Shown: one piece after another, positions 8,400 to 18,572 of the stretch
Numbering within the stretch: the first letter of the stretch is position 1
Layout of the letters: every line of letters starts with the position of its first letter
NCBI GenBank assembly: GCA_021740645.1
Contig: JAIOZL010000035.1
Coordinates: 1 to 55,654, forward strand
Origin: Bacteroidales bacterium
GTDB lineage: Bacteria; Bacteroidota; Bacteroidia; Bacteroidales; JAADJA01
DNA length: 55,654 bases
Direction of reading: 5' to 3'
The notes under the pieces: model-generated
Databases searched by the model: none
Told to the model about the DNA's origin: nothing
What the model saw: only the letters and a program-made list of their open reading frames with translations
Translations under genes and position numbers: made by a program

Positions 8400-9719
8400 A
8401 TGCATGTGAAACACAAAATATATAGCCTTCGGCCTGCACATATTGTTATTGCGGGTTTAGCTTTTATCCTTCTGGTGACCTTCTTTTCGTATGTCAGGTA
8501 TCATCGGTATACACAGGGGTTGTCCATTGTAATTTCATCTGATGCGGAAGGATATTATCAATACCTGCCCGCCGTATTTATTAAAAAGGATATATTTAAT
8601 CAACCCTATAGCTTTCCGCTCGAAAACGGAAAATTATTTAATAAGTATACCTATGGAGTGGCTTTAATGGAATTGCCCTTTTTTCTGCTTGCCCATATGG
8701 TTGCCCTTGTTTTTGATCTTCCCATTGCGGGGAAATTTACATCCTATGCTTTCGGGGTAATAATGGCCGGGGCATTTTATACCTTCATGGGTTTATTATT
8801 GATATTTAAACTGCTTCGAAGGCGTTACAATGTAAAGGTCGTCTGGCTTACAGTTGGGGCAGTTTTTTTTGCCACAAATCTCGTTTACTATACTTATCTT
8901 GAACCGGGAGCTTCACATGCTTTTGCGTTTTTCCTGGTAAGCTGGATTATTTATCTCGTCCCAAAATTTTACCGGTCCCCCGGATGGAAAAGGGCACTTT
9001 TGCTGGCATTGGCAATTGGTATATTAGCATTGATCCGCTTAACCCATTTGATGATTTTGGCTTATTTGCTTCTATATAAAGTCAATTCAACAGATAGCCT
9101 GAAAGCAAACTTTCTTTTTTTAACAAAACATTTAAAATACCTTTTACTTATCCCCGCATTTGTAATACTCTTGTATATTCCTCAGCATCTTTACTGGTAT
9201 TCACTTACCGGGAGGTTTATTTTAAATCCGTATGAGTACAGTTATGTGGAGGAGAGTTTTTCAAATATCTTAAATCCAAAGATCGGGCTGGTACTTTTTG
9301 GAAGTACAGGAGGATGGCTGGTTCTAACACCACTTATGATTTTCGCCCTTTTTGGGATAATAATGCAGATACGAAAAAAAACAGGTTCTCCCTGGCCGGT
9401 GATCCTGATCACAACCTTAACCATCTATATGTATTCAAGCTGGTGGCACCCCACACTGGCTGGTTCTTTTGGCCATAGAGGTTTTGTGGATATTTATGCT
9501 TTGCTTGCTTTTCCTTTAGCGTATTTAATAAATAGTACAAAAATTTCAACAAGAAAACTAATGTTTCGAGGATTGGTTGCTGTTTTCGCTTTGCTGGCAT
9601 TTATTAATATCCGATTAACCTTCCTTTACCAATACTGGTGGTGGGATGTGGAGTGGGGGTGGACTGGATATTTTAAAACTTTGGCAAAAGTGTTTTTTAT
9701 TGATGTAGGGGATGTTTAA
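8400..9719 (+). CDS. Polytopic membrane protein, GT-C glycosyltransferase-like
   Basis: A 439-residue integral membrane protein with about ten hydrophobic segments (the first near residues 13-32). The first extracytoplasmic loop has SSDAEGYYQYLPA, reminiscent of the acidic loop-1 motif of GT-C enzymes that use lipid-linked sugars. Later loops are rich in Trp, Tyr and His (SSWWHPTLAGSFGHRGF). I recognise no exact family; a lipid-linked sugar transferase acting at the inner membrane is an inference. It shares a strand with arsC and overlaps the tail of the decayed AlkD-like gene on the other strand by 4 bases. Confidence 0.6.
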   Translation: MHVKHKIYSLRPAHIVIAGLAFILLVTFFSYVRYHRYTQGLSIVISSDAEGYYQYLPAVFIKKDIFNQPYSFPLENGKLFNKYTYGVALMELPFFLLAHMVALVFDLPIAGKFTSYAFGVIMAGAFYTFMGLLLIFKLLRRRYNVKVVWLTVGAVFFATNLVYYTYLEPGASHAFAFFLVSWIIYLVPKFYRSPGWKRALLLALAIGILALIRLTHLMILAYLLLYKVNSTDSLKANFLFLTKHLKYLLLIPAFVILLYIPQHLYWYSLTGRFILNPYEYSYVEESFSNILNPKIGLVLFGSTGGWLVLTPLMIFALFGIIMQIRKKTGSPWPVILITTLTIYMYSSWWHPTLAGSFGHRGFVDIYALLAFPLAYLINSTKISTRKLMFRGLVAVFALLAFINIRLTFLYQYWWWDVEWGWTGYFKTLAKVFFIDVGDV

Positions 9720-10215
9720 TTTTTTGTCCCCGTTTTAAGTTTATGGTCAACTTCCCTGCTTACCCGCTTATGCAATTCAGCACGGTGTTTATTCATGAAT
9801 TCTATTACAGGTATTGGGTCGATCTTAGCTAACTCTCGTAATGCCCATGACAAAGCTTTGTTTATCATGTCAGTATGATCCTTTACAAATAACTCACAAA
9901 TTTCCAGAGTTCTTTCAGCAGCGCCAGTTCCTCCTCTTGCTTTTTGGTTCAATGAAACCGTTGCAACCAGGGCTATCCTTCTTATCCAGAAATCATTGGA
10001 GTTGATATATGATTTAACTTTTGCAGTTGAAATTATATTTTCGCGCCAGGCATATCCAACAATATAGGCCCCATAACAATCCACTGATACCCAGTTGTCG
10101 AGGTTTCTGTAGAAATCATCAATGTCTTTGGGTATGAGGTCTTTGCAAACTCAATCCTCTTATCGTCTTTAAACGATTCCAATGAGCTTATGATATCCTT
10201 GATTATTTCGTTCAT
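9716..10215 (-). pseudogene. Decayed AlkD-like DNA alkylation repair gene
   Basis: Two reading frames on the minus strand each hold part of one protein of the AlkD-like HEAT-repeat DNA glycosylase family. The N-terminal piece starts at the ATG at 10215 (MNEIIKDIISSLESFKDD, then KRIEFAKTSYPKT) and then loses its frame. The C-terminal piece runs from about 10120 in another frame, with DDFYRNLDNWVS immediately followed by DCYGAYIVGYAWREN and a HEAT-like tail to 9716. Together they give about 165 residues, against roughly 220-235 for intact members. The middle HEAT repeats therefore seem deleted, with the frame broken at the junction around 10120-10140. An assembly error is the main alternative. 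Confidence 0.7.
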
Positions 10216-10219
10216 TAGT

Positions 10220-12316
10220 TTATTTAACAATCAATTTCTGACGAATACTCCCAAACTCTGTTAATATTTCCACGAAATACAATCCAGCAGTTAATTCAGA
10301 AATATCAACAGATTGGTTCGGTTTTGAAATTTGCAATAAAGAAGGCCCTGTATGTGAGAATATGTTAATTCCTTCAATTTTAATATTATTTGGATTTTGG
10401 ATTGTAATAAAGTTCGTTGCGGGGTTTGGAATAATAGGAAAGTTTTGAAGATTCTCAGATATTTCATTTGTTCCGGTAAGGCAAGCGGCCTCTACTTCTG
10501 CCTGGGAGTTGCAACCCGGGGCATTATCATGAATTTCAACTGTACCACCTGGTGAGCCTAAATATTGGCAAATGCTATACACATCACAATCTTGCAATAT
10601 ACTGTTTTCAATAATTGTCAGATCATCAATACTTGCAGGGGCAATACTATCCAAGCCAAATAAGCCTTGTAATGCAGGGTTGCCTTTTATATGCAAGTAA
10701 TCCCCGATTGAGGCCAGGTTGGAAAGGGCTGTTATATCCTCCAGCGAATCATTCCCTTCAATAATTAAATCCTCACCAATATGGGTGAGATTACTGAATC
10801 CATCTAAATTCGTTAAAGAGCTATTGTTATAGATTATAAACAAATAGCCCACTTCTTCTAAATTTTCAAATCCATTTATGCTCTCAAGAGCTTGATTACC
10901 TCCAATGTACAGGGATTGGGGTATTGAACTTAAATTATTTATGCTTGAAATATTTACTAAATGGCTATTTTCAATAATATCTATACCAATTCCAATTTCT
11001 GATAGGGATGAAAGCCCATTTAATGATTCCAAGCCAAAGTTGTTGTAAATAGTAAACCAATCCCCTATTTCAGTAAGTGAATTTAAACCTGACAGATCTT
11101 CTAACTCATAACAAGAATAAATACCAAACATTCCACCTATACTTTCAAGGGAATCAAGCCCAGCCAAACTTTCTAAGGAATAACTGCCATCAATCTCCAG
11201 GTTTCCGCCAATGGTTTTAATCCCTAAAAGTCCATTAATATTAATTATATTAAGATAGCCATCAATTTTAACACTTCCTTCAATATGTTTACAATCAGGA
11301 TAATTTGAATGGAAATCATCAATCTGTTGCTGAGAGGAAAAAATGATTCCATTTGGTAAACATGAAGCACAAGATTCCACTACTTCAACCGGAGAATTAC
11401 AGCCCGGGGCATTATCATGGATTTCGACGTTGGCACCTGGGGCAGATAAGTACTGGCAGATGCTATACACATCACAATCTTGAAGAAGATCATTATCGAT
11501 AATCTTCAAGTCCTGGATGCTTTCCGGGTTTATACTGTCTAATCCTAATAAACTCTGTAATAATGGGTTTGATTTAATTTCCAGATATTCTCCTATAGAA
11601 GTCAAGGATGAAAGGGCGGAAATATTTTCCAGGGAATCATTCCCTTCAATTATTAGGTCTTCTCCTATATGCTGAAGGTTATTCAGGCCATCTAAACTGG
11701 TTAATAAAGGGTTACTATGAATATAAACGCTTGTTGCAATTTCCTTGAGATTCTCAAAAGCATCGAAATATTCAAGTTCGGGATTATTTGTTATAGCAAA
11801 ACTATTCCCAACAGAAGTAAGATTACTCAAGCTTGAAATACTCTTTAAGCTGTCATTATTTTGAACAGAAAAACTTAATCCAATCTCCTCCAATGATGAT
11901 AGCCCGGATAAGCTTATTAAGTTGTTGTTTCCGGTAATTATAAGCCAGCCACCAACTTCTGAAAGTAAATTTAAAGCTGATAAGTCTTCCAATCCAAAAC
12001 ATACTACAATCCTTAAATAACCATTTACACTTTTAAGAGAGTCAAGGCCGGCTAAACTTTCTAATGTAAAACATTGATTAAGCCTAAAGTTTCCTCCAAT
12101 AGATTTTATTCCCAGCAATCCGTTAATATTGGTTACGTTGTATTGACCATCAATTTCAACATTTCCTTCAATATGGCTACAGTCCGGATAATTTGAATGA
12201 AAGTTATCTATTTGTTCCTGGGTCGTAAATGTAATCCCCTCCGGTAAACAATCTTGAGAAAACGAAAAAGCACACGATAACCACAAAAACAGAATAACAA
12301 AGGAAATCCGTTTCAT
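10220..12316 (-). CDS. Secreted leucine-rich-repeat protein with T9SS sorting domain
   Basis: Numbered from the ATG at 12316, a signal peptide (MKRISFVILFLWLSCAFSFS) leads into two similar blocks of about 293-296 residues. Each begins with CLP(E/N)GI and an F-HSNYPDC-HIEG segment and continues with irregular LRR units such as LESLAGLDSL and LTSIGE. Each ends with CDVYSICQYL and EIHDNAPGCNS. Block 1 covers 12250-11363 and block 2 11362-about 10484. The last 80 or so residues form a Por-type T9SS sorting domain (FPIIPNPATNFITIQ, then LTAGLYFVEI and a basic end), so the protein should reach the cell surface or medium. The longer frame to 12346 lacks a good signal peptide start. Function unknown; adhesion or binding is plausible. 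Confidence 0.85.
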   Translation of the reverse strand: MKRISFVILFLWLSCAFSFSQDCLPEGITFTTQEQIDNFHSNYPDCSHIEGNVEIDGQYNVTNINGLLGIKSIGGNFRLNQCFTLESLAGLDSLKSVNGYLRIVVCFGLEDLSALNLLSEVGGWLIITGNNNLISLSGLSSLEEIGLSFSVQNNDSLKSISSLSNLTSVGNSFAITNNPELEYFDAFENLKEIATSVYIHSNPLLTSLDGLNNLQHIGEDLIIEGNDSLENISALSSLTSIGEYLEIKSNPLLQSLLGLDSINPESIQDLKIIDNDLLQDCDVYSICQYLSAPGANVEIHDNAPGCNSPVEVVESCASCLPNGIIFSSQQQIDDFHSNYPDCKHIEGSVKIDGYLNIININGLLGIKTIGGNLEIDGSYSLESLAGLDSLESIGGMFGIYSCYELEDLSGLNSLTEIGDWFTIYNNFGLESLNGLSSLSEIGIGIDIIENSHLVNISSINNLSSIPQSLYIGGNQALESINGFENLEEVGYLFIIYNNSSLTNLDGFSNLTHIGEDLIIEGNDSLEDITALSNLASIGDYLHIKGNPALQGLFGLDSIAPASIDDLTIIENSILQDCDVYSICQYLGSPGGTVEIHDNAPGCNSQAEVEAACLTGTNEISENLQNFPIIPNPATNFITIQNPNNIKIEGINIFSHTGPSLLQISKPNQSVDISELTAGLYFVEILTEFGSIRQKLIVK
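10484..12250 (-). repeat. Internal tandem duplication in the LRR gene
   Basis: Two direct copies of about 880-888 bases each (12250-11363 and 11362-about 10484) encode matching LRR blocks, in register from the opening CLP to the closing cysteine. The DNA remains visibly similar in places, for example the reverse complement of the EIHDNAPGCNS codons near 10505-10540 and 11390-11430. This indicates duplication inside the gene. Confidence 0.75.
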
Positions 12317-12539
12317 ACTAATTGGTTTAGAATTTTGATTTACCAAAAATACGAAAGTATTTAAACGGATGCAATATAAATTGGAGCTGGTACTCTGTTG
12401 TATGGAGTTTGGAAAGGGTGCAGGACGTTTGTCCTGATTAATCTATAACCTGAAGTCCTTAACAATTGATATCAAAAATCGCATTCCTTAGGCAGATCAA
12501 TTCACTCACGCTTTCAGGCTGGGGAAATTTATAAATAAT
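12317..12539. other. Intergenic stretch between uvrA and the LRR gene
   Basis: This 223-base stretch has no reading frame I can support. It holds a perfect 6-bp hairpin (CAGGAC/GTCCTG, 12421-12436) without a T tract on either side. It may be a transcriptional spacer or the remnant of a repeat. Confidence 0.3.
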
Positions 12540-15401
12540 TTAGGATTTCAGTTCCTCTTTCAAATATTGCCCTGTATAACTTGCTTCCACTTCAGCCACC
12601 TCTTCAGGGGTTCCCTGGCAAACCACCCTGCCCCCTTTTTCTCCACCTTCCGGGCCAAGGTCAATGATGTAATCCGCCACTTTGATGACTTCCATATTAT
12701 GTTCAATAACGAGGACGGAATTTCCCTTGTTTACCAGCTTTTGAAGAACTTGTAACAAAACATTCACGTCCTCGAAATGCAATCCGGTAGTGGGTTCATC
12801 AAGGATATAAAGAGTTTGGCCAGTATCCTTTTTAGAGAGCTCCGAAGCCAGCTTTACCCGTTGGGCTTCTCCGCCAGAAAGTGTAGTGGACTGCTGACCA
12901 AGCGTAATGTAACCCAGGCCAACCTCTTTAAGGGTTTTTATTTTTAGTAAAATAGCCGGAATGTTTTCGAAAAATTCAACGGCCTGGTTGATTGTCATTT
13001 CCAAAACATCGTTGATGGATTTGCCTTTATATCTTATTTCAAGAGTTTCACGATTGTAACGTTTACCCTGGCAATCTTCACAATGGACATGGACATCCGG
13101 CAGAAAGTTCATCTCAATAACACGGATGCCAGCCCCTTTACAGGTCTCACAGCGGCCACCTTTTACATTAAAGGAAAACCTTCCGGGTTTATAGCCCCTT
13201 ACTTTCGATTCGGGAAGTTGGGTATAAAGTTTCCTGATTTCATCAAAAACGCTGGTATAAGTCGCGGGATTAGAGCGTGGTGTCCTGCCAATAGGGGACT
13301 GGTCAATATCTATGACTTTGTCAAGGTGTTCCAAACCTTTTATTTCTATAAAGGGAAGTGGCTTTATTTCAGCCCGGTAAAAATGTTTATTCAGGATAGG
13401 ATAGAGGGTTTCGTTAATCAAGGTAGATTTCCCGCTTCCCGATACTCCAGTAATACAGATAAGTTTACCAAGCGGGATTTGTACATCAATTTGTTTCAGG
13501 TTATTTCCTGAAGCCCCAATAATTTCAATGGCTTTCCCAATGCCATTTCTTCGGGTTTCAGGAATTTTTATACTTTTTTTCCCTCTCAGGTATTCACAGG
13601 TGATGGTTTGGCAAACAGTCATATCACCCGGTGATCCCTGGGCAACCACTTCCCCTCCATGAACACCTGCTCCTGGCCCAATGTCAATAACATGATCAGC
13701 GGAAAGGATAGTTTCTTTATCATGTTCTACCACGATTACCGAATTGCCAATGTCACGCAGGTCTTTTAATGACTGGATCAATCGCAGGTTATCCCTTTGA
13801 TGGAGGCCAATGCTTGGCTCATCCAGAATATATAACACACTTGTAAGCTGAGAACCTATTTGTGTGGCCAGCCTGATCCTTTGCGCTTCCCCACCTGATA
13901 AACTTCGGGCCGGGCGATTAAGGGCAAGGTATTCAAGTCCGACATCCAGAAGGAACTGTATCCTGCTTCCTATTTCTCTCAGGATTTCTTTAGCAATGAT
14001 TGCTTGCTTTTCAGAAAGTTTATTTTCGAGTGAATGTATCCAATCATTTAAATGGATAAGGTCGATGTTAGCCACATCTGAAATATTTTTGCCATCAATT
14101 TTAAAATACAATGATTCCTTCTTCAACCGCTGACCATTACATTCAGGGCATTTTACGGAATTCATAAAATTCATGGCCCATTTTTTAATACTAACAGAAC
14201 CTGATTCGCTATACTGGTTAGAGATAAAATTAATAACTCCTTCAAAATTTAAGGTATAGGTAGAAGTGATTCCCATGTATTCTTTCTGAATGGTATAGTT
14301 TTCATCCGATCCGTAAAGAATTGTGGCAATTGCTTCTTCGGGAATATCTTTAAGCGGAGTATCCAGGGTAAAACCGTATTTATCACCAATGGCTTCCATC
14401 TGGTGGAAAATCCAGTTGTGTTTGTATTCGCCTAAAGGAGCAATACCCCCTTTTTTAATACTTTTATTCTGATCCGGGAAAATTTTCTTCAGGTCGATTT
14501 CGGTCATCGTGCCCAGTCCATTGCATTTTGAACAGGCCCCGTATGGAGAATTAAAGGAAAATGTATTTGGCTCAGGCTCACTATATGAAATTCCACTGGT
14601 AGGGCACATTAAAGATCGGCTAAAATGTTTGGCTTCACCAGTTTCATGATCCACTACCATAACGCTGCCCTTTCCGTATTTCATTCCCAGTTGAATGGAT
14701 TGGATCATCCGTTTGTTTGAATCATCATTGATTTTGATTTTATCAATAATCAGCTCTATATCGTGTACTTTATATCTATCGAGTTGTTGGCCAAAAACCA
14801 GTTCTTTAAGCTCCCCATCAATCCTGACATTTAAAAATCCCTGTTTGCGATATTGTTCAAGTAATTCACGGTAATGGCCTTTCCGGCCCTTTACCACAGG
14901 AGCCATTATGATTACCTTCCTGTCAGTAAAGAGGGAGGTGATAAGGTCATAAATCTGCGTTTCGGAATAACGGATCATCTTTTCTCCCGTTACATAAGAG
15001 TAAGCATCAGCTACCCGGGCGTACAACAACCTTAAAAAATCATATACTTCGGTAATGGTGCCTACAGTTGACCTGGGATTTTTACTTACCGATTTTTGTT
15101 CGATGGCTATAACCGGGCTAAGACCGGTAATATTATCTACGTCAGGCCTTTCAAGGTTTCCGATAAACTGCCGGGCGTAGGCCGAAAAGGTTTCCATATA
15201 CCTGCGCTGGCCTTCGGCGTAAATCGTATCAAAAGCAAGGGATGACTTACCGCTTCCACTCAAACCGGTAATTACTACCAGTTTGTTACGGGGAATTTTT
15301 ACATCAATATTTTTCAGATTGTGCACGCGTGCCCCATAAACCTGAAGTGAATCATCCGGCCCTTCTGTAATTATCCTGGTATTTGTAATATCTTTTTTCA
15401 C
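12540..15401 (-). CDS. uvrA: Excinuclease ABC subunit A
   Basis: Damage-sensing ATPase of nucleotide excision repair, acting with UvrB and UvrC on DNA. Two ABC ATPase halves are visible: Walker [14 protein letters not shown] near residues 46-58 and [13 protein letters not shown] in the second half, with signature motifs LSGGEAQR in both. The second zinc module is complete ([10 protein letters not shown] and HCEDCQGK). The first has CPTSG in place of the usual CxxC, followed by [10 protein letters not shown]. The 953-residue length is typical. Same strand as, and 18 bases from, the upstream lytic transglycosylase gene. Confidence 0.98.
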   Translation of the reverse strand: MKKDITNTRIITEGPDDSLQVYGARVHNLKNIDVKIPRNKLVVITGLSGSGKSSLAFDTIYAEGQRRYMETFSAYARQFIGNLERPDVDNITGLSPVIAIEQKSVSKNPRSTVGTITEVYDFLRLLYARVADAYSYVTGEKMIRYSETQIYDLITSLFTDRKVIIMAPVVKGRKGHYRELLEQYRKQGFLNVRIDGELKELVFGQQLDRYKVHDIELIIDKIKINDDSNKRMIQSIQLGMKYGKGSVMVVDHETGEAKHFSRSLMCPTSGISYSEPEPNTFSFNSPYGACSKCNGLGTMTEIDLKKIFPDQNKSIKKGGIAPLGEYKHNWIFHQMEAIGDKYGFTLDTPLKDIPEEAIATILYGSDENYTIQKEYMGITSTYTLNFEGVINFISNQYSESGSVSIKKWAMNFMNSVKCPECNGQRLKKESLYFKIDGKNISDVANIDLIHLNDWIHSLENKLSEKQAIIAKEILREIGSRIQFLLDVGLEYLALNRPARSLSGGEAQRIRLATQIGSQLTSVLYILDEPSIGLHQRDNLRLIQSLKDLRDIGNSVIVVEHDKETILSADHVIDIGPGAGVHGGEVVAQGSPGDMTVCQTITCEYLRGKKSIKIPETRRNGIGKAIEIIGASGNNLKQIDVQIPLGKLICITGVSGSGKSTLINETLYPILNKHFYRAEIKPLPFIEIKGLEHLDKVIDIDQSPIGRTPRSNPATYTSVFDEIRKLYTQLPESKVRGYKPGRFSFNVKGGRCETCKGAGIRVIEMNFLPDVHVHCEDCQGKRYNRETLEIRYKGKSINDVLEMTINQAVEFFENIPAILLKIKTLKEVGLGYITLGQQSTTLSGGEAQRVKLASELSKKDTGQTLYILDEPTTGLHFEDVNVLLQVLQKLVNKGNSVLVIEHNMEVIKVADYIIDLGPEGGEKGGRVVCQGTPEEVAEVEASYTGQYLKEELKS

Positions 15402-15419
15402 TAATCTGAAAATCTTAAA

Positions 15420-16337
15420 CTATTTCTTAAGCGGTAATTTGATCCTATATAGTTTGCCGGATTGATTCTTTAAATAATTTGATCGTAACCAGGGATTAAA
15501 ATATTTTAACTCACGGTATGAAATATCATGTTCCAGGGCAAAATCCAAAAGGTTTTCGATGGGGGTAGTAATTTCCAAAAAATATACTTTTTGGGGTGGA
15601 TAGAGCTCAGCAGGCTTAATATCAAAGCCGTATGTTTTTGGACTATTCAGAATGATTTTTATAGCAAGAATTCTGTACACATAGCGGGTGGTCTCTTCAT
15701 TCAGATATAAATCATAATAATCCGATGTTTTTTGTTGCTCAATCGATTGCGTAATTCTCCGTTTGCCAGCATTATATGCAGCAGCTACGAGGGTCCAGTT
15801 CTGATATTCTTCAAAAGAATCCTGTAAATACTCACAGGCTTTTTCAGTGGAGAGTTCAAGGTTGTACCGTTCATCCACGTAGTCGTTCACTTCCATGCCA
15901 TATTCTCTGGCCGTTTTTTCCATAAACTGCCAGAAACCAGCGGCTCCCATGGGGGATTCCACATTTAAAAATCCACTCTCAACCAGGGCAAGGTATTTAA
16001 AGTCGTCAGGGATATTATATTTTGCTAAAACGGGTTCAATTACCGGAAACCATCGGTTGGCCCTCTTGATCATTTGTATCGTAGAGCTATGGAAATAAGT
16101 GTTCACAAGTATTTCTCTGTCGAGATTTTCTATAACATGGGTTAACTGAAGGGGTGCGGGTTCACCCGCAAAGTTTATTTTTTTGGGCAAAGGGGGAGAA
16201 GTAATAACCGCATCCTGTTGATGAACGGTATTTCCATCATTATCTTTATTACTATGATCCAAACTTGAAAACGAAAAAAGCGCAAAAATGCCGACAGAAA
16301 TCAAAAGCAGAACTGTGGCAAGGAGGTATTTATTCAT
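15420..16337 (-). CDS. Membrane-anchored lytic transglycosylase (MltD-like)
   Basis: Cleaves peptidoglycan between MurNAc and GlcNAc in the periplasm. A hydrophobic N-terminus (residues 3-24) serves as signal or anchor. The SLT domain covers about 95-225, with catalytic Glu120 in YLALVESGF, then GAAGFWQFM and the AAYNAGKRRI motif. The last 55 residues resemble a degenerate LysM-type unit (LLDFALEHDISYRELKYFNP). The 305-residue protein is shorter than MltD of E. coli, which has more LysM repeats. It sits upstream of uvrA and downstream of the rfbC-like gene on the same strand. Confidence 0.9.
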   Translation of the reverse strand: MNKYLLATVLLLISVGIFALFSFSSLDHSNKDNDGNTVHQQDAVITSPPLPKKINFAGEPAPLQLTHVIENLDREILVNTYFHSSTIQMIKRANRWFPVIEPVLAKYNIPDDFKYLALVESGFLNVESPMGAAGFWQFMEKTAREYGMEVNDYVDERYNLELSTEKACEYLQDSFEEYQNWTLVAAAYNAGKRRITQSIEQQKTSDYYDLYLNEETTRYVYRILAIKIILNSPKTYGFDIKPAELYPPQKVYFLEITTPIENLLDFALEHDISYRELKYFNPWLRSNYLKNQSGKLYRIKLPLKK

Positions 16338-16349
16338 TAAAATTACTTC

Positions 16350-16892
16350 TTAAAATTTAGTTTTTAGTTGATTAAACAGGGGAGCTTTGGCATCTTTTTC
16401 TGAAATCGTTGGATTTTGAATTTCCCAATTAATATTTAATTTCGGATCATTCCACCGGATACTTCCTTCAGATGCCTGATGATAGTAATTTGTACATTTA
16501 TATTGAAAGATGGTATTGTCTTTTAAAGTGGCAAAACCATGGGCGAAACCTGGTGGTATCCAAACCATGGTTTTGTTTTCTTCTGTTAATTCATGAGAAA
16601 ACCACTTCCCATAGGTAGTTGATTTTTTACGGATATCGACTGCTACATCCAATACCGCCCCTTTTACAACCCTAACTAATTTCCCCTGCTCATAAGGTGG
16701 ATTTTGAAAGTGCAATCCACGAAGAACTCCTTTTTGGGATTTGCTTTCATTATCCTGGACAAAGTTCAGGGTTACGCCATAATACCTTAAGTCGTCTAAG
16801 CGGAAGGATTCAAAAAAATACCCCCGGTCATCTTTATAAACCTTAGGTTTAATTACGAGTAAGCCATCTAAATCTGTGGTGATAAGTTCCAT
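16350..16892 (-). CDS. rfbC: dTDP-4-dehydrorhamnose 3,5-epimerase
   Basis: Cupin-fold epimerase of the dTDP-L-rhamnose pathway. RGLHFQNPPYEQGKLVRV contains the catalytic His61 and Lys71, and IPPGFAHGF is the conserved barrel block, followed by YKCTNYYHQASEG carrying the usual Tyr. Its 180 residues are normal for RmlC. The rmlA, rmlB and rmlD genes are not here. It lies between lpd and the transglycosylase on the minus strand. A second, more divergent RmlC-like gene occurs in the polysaccharide locus at 43.8 kb. Confidence 0.92.
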   Translation of the reverse strand: MELITTDLDGLLVIKPKVYKDDRGYFFESFRLDDLRYYGVTLNFVQDNESKSQKGVLRGLHFQNPPYEQGKLVRVVKGAVLDVAVDIRKKSTTYGKWFSHELTEENKTMVWIPPGFAHGFATLKDNTIFQYKCTNYYHQASEGSIRWNDPKLNINWEIQNPTISEKDAKAPLFNQLKTKF

Positions 16893-16912
16893 AATGGTTT
16901 TATAATTGATCT

Positions 16913-18310
16913 TTACAAGTGTATCACTTCACCATAAGCAGCGGCAACTGCTTCCATTACAGCCTCCGACATGGTTGGGTGGGGGTGAATGGTTTTTAAA
17001 ATTTCATGGCCTGTAGTTTCAAGCTTACGGGCAGCAACAGCTTCTGCAATCATTTCAGTAACATTATCACCAATAAAATGCGCACCCAGCCATTCGCCGT
17101 ATTTCGCATCAAAGATAACCTTAACAAACCCATCTTTATTGCCTGCTGCACTGGCTTTCCCGGAAGCTGAATAGGGGAATTTGCCAACCTTAATTTCAAA
17201 GCCGGCTTCTTTCGCCTGGGCTTCTGTCATTCCTACAGAAGCAATTTCAGGATTGGTATACGTACATCCGGGGATATTGCCATAATCAATGGGTTCGGGA
17301 TTTAATCCAGCGATATTTTCAACACAACAAATTCCTTCGGCAGATGCAACATGTGCCAGCGCTGGGCCACCCACTACATCTCCAATAGCATAAACGCCAT
17401 CCACAGTGGTTTTGTAATACGCGTCCACCACTATCTTATCCTTATCTGTTTTTATGCCTAATTCTTCCAGGCCAATTCCTTCGATATTTGTTTTAATTCC
17501 AACTGCCGATAATACGATTTCAGCTTCCACTACTTCTTCACCTTTTTTGGTTTTGATGGTCACTTTACAATTTTTCCCTTTTGTATCAACCGACTCTACA
17601 CTAGAAGCGGTCATCACCTTCATTTTCGATTTTTTGAAACTACGCTCCAATTGTTTGGATACTTCCTCATCTTCCAGAGGTACGAGTGTTGGCATAAATT
17701 CAACCAGGGTAACTTCCGTACCTATCGAATGATAGAAAAAAGCAAATTCACTTCCGATTGCACCGGACCCAACAACTACCATTGACTTTGGTTGTTTGGG
17801 CAGGACCATGGCTTCGCGGTAACCAATTATTTTTTTCCCATCCTGCTTTAGGTTGGGTAATTCTCTTGATCGGGCCCCGGTTGCTATGATAATATGCTTC
17901 GCACTGTATTCTGTAGTTTTTCCTTTATCATCCCTAACCGCAACTTTTTTTCCAGCCAGTAATTTACCGCTTCCCTGCAAATGTTCTATTTTATTTTTTT
18001 TAAATAAAAATTGGATGCCTTTGCTCATACCATCGGCTACTCCACGGCTACGGCTTACCATACCCTTAAAATCTACTTCGGATTTGCCTTCTATTGAAAT
18101 GCCGTAATCAGCAGCATGTTTTATATAATTAAATACTTGTGCACTTTTTAATAAGGCTTTGGTTGGGATACATCCCCAGTTGAGGCAAACCCCACCAAGT
18201 TCAGCTTTTTCCACCACTGCAGTTTTTAATCCGAGCTGTGAAGCCCTAATGGCTGCAACATATCCACCGGGGCCACTACCTATTACTATAACGTCAAAAT
18301 TCATATCCAT
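16913..18310 (-). CDS. lpdA: Dihydrolipoyl dehydrogenase
   Basis: FAD-dependent E3 subunit that reoxidises lipoyl groups of 2-oxoacid dehydrogenase or glycine cleavage complexes. The FAD-binding GSGPGGYVAA is at 11-20, the redox disulfide Cys42/Cys47 is in GGVCLNWGCIPTKALL, the NAD-binding VVVGSGAIGSEFA is near 180, and the C-terminal TIHPHPTMSEA supplies the active-site His. The 465-residue length is typical. It could serve the fused E1 at 5.2-7.3 kb, though the genes are not linked. Confidence 0.96.
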   Translation of the reverse strand: MDMNFDVIVIGSGPGGYVAAIRASQLGLKTAVVEKAELGGVCLNWGCIPTKALLKSAQVFNYIKHAADYGISIEGKSEVDFKGMVSRSRGVADGMSKGIQFLFKKNKIEHLQGSGKLLAGKKVAVRDDKGKTTEYSAKHIIIATGARSRELPNLKQDGKKIIGYREAMVLPKQPKSMVVVGSGAIGSEFAFFYHSIGTEVTLVEFMPTLVPLEDEEVSKQLERSFKKSKMKVMTASSVESVDTKGKNCKVTIKTKKGEEVVEAEIVLSAVGIKTNIEGIGLEELGIKTDKDKIVVDAYYKTTVDGVYAIGDVVGGPALAHVASAEGICCVENIAGLNPEPIDYGNIPGCTYTNPEIASVGMTEAQAKEAGFEIKVGKFPYSASGKASAAGNKDGFVKVIFDAKYGEWLGAHFIGDNVTEMIAEAVAARKLETTGHEILKTIHPHPTMSEAVMEAVAAAYGEVIHL

Positions 18311-18511
18311 TATTGTTTGGTTATTTTTGCTGCGAAATTAATAAAAATCACGCTTAAATCTAAGTATTAAATTGAAAGGAGTTTATTGTATAATTGTTCA
18401 TTTTGCAATTATTTTCTTTTAAAAAAAGCCATCTTATTTACAATCCTTAAAAATTAGTAACTATTTGATTAATATCCTCCATAAATCACCTAATTTTAAC
18501 TCCCAAAATTG

Positions 18512-18519
18512 TAGTTTTG
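18512..18519 (+). promoter_or_regulatory. Candidate -7 element for the Cys/Met PLP enzyme gene
   Basis: TAGTTTTG fits TAnnTTTG and leaves a leader of about 50 bases before the ATG at 18573. No convincing -33 box is visible. I saw no SAM riboswitch signature in this leader. Confidence 0.35.
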
Positions 18520-18572
18520 GACATTGCATGGAATGAAAATCATATACACAAAAAATATTTAATCATTTTCAA

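Noticed and set aside
12421..12436. Perfect CAGGAC/GTCCTG hairpin as a terminator
   Set aside because: There is no T tract on either side; it may be chance or a small repeat remnant.
18311..18572. SAM riboswitch before the Cys/Met PLP enzyme gene
   Set aside because: The 262-base leader is AT-rich, and none of the SAM-I, SAM-II or SAM-IV type core motifs or a proper helix set was visible by eye.
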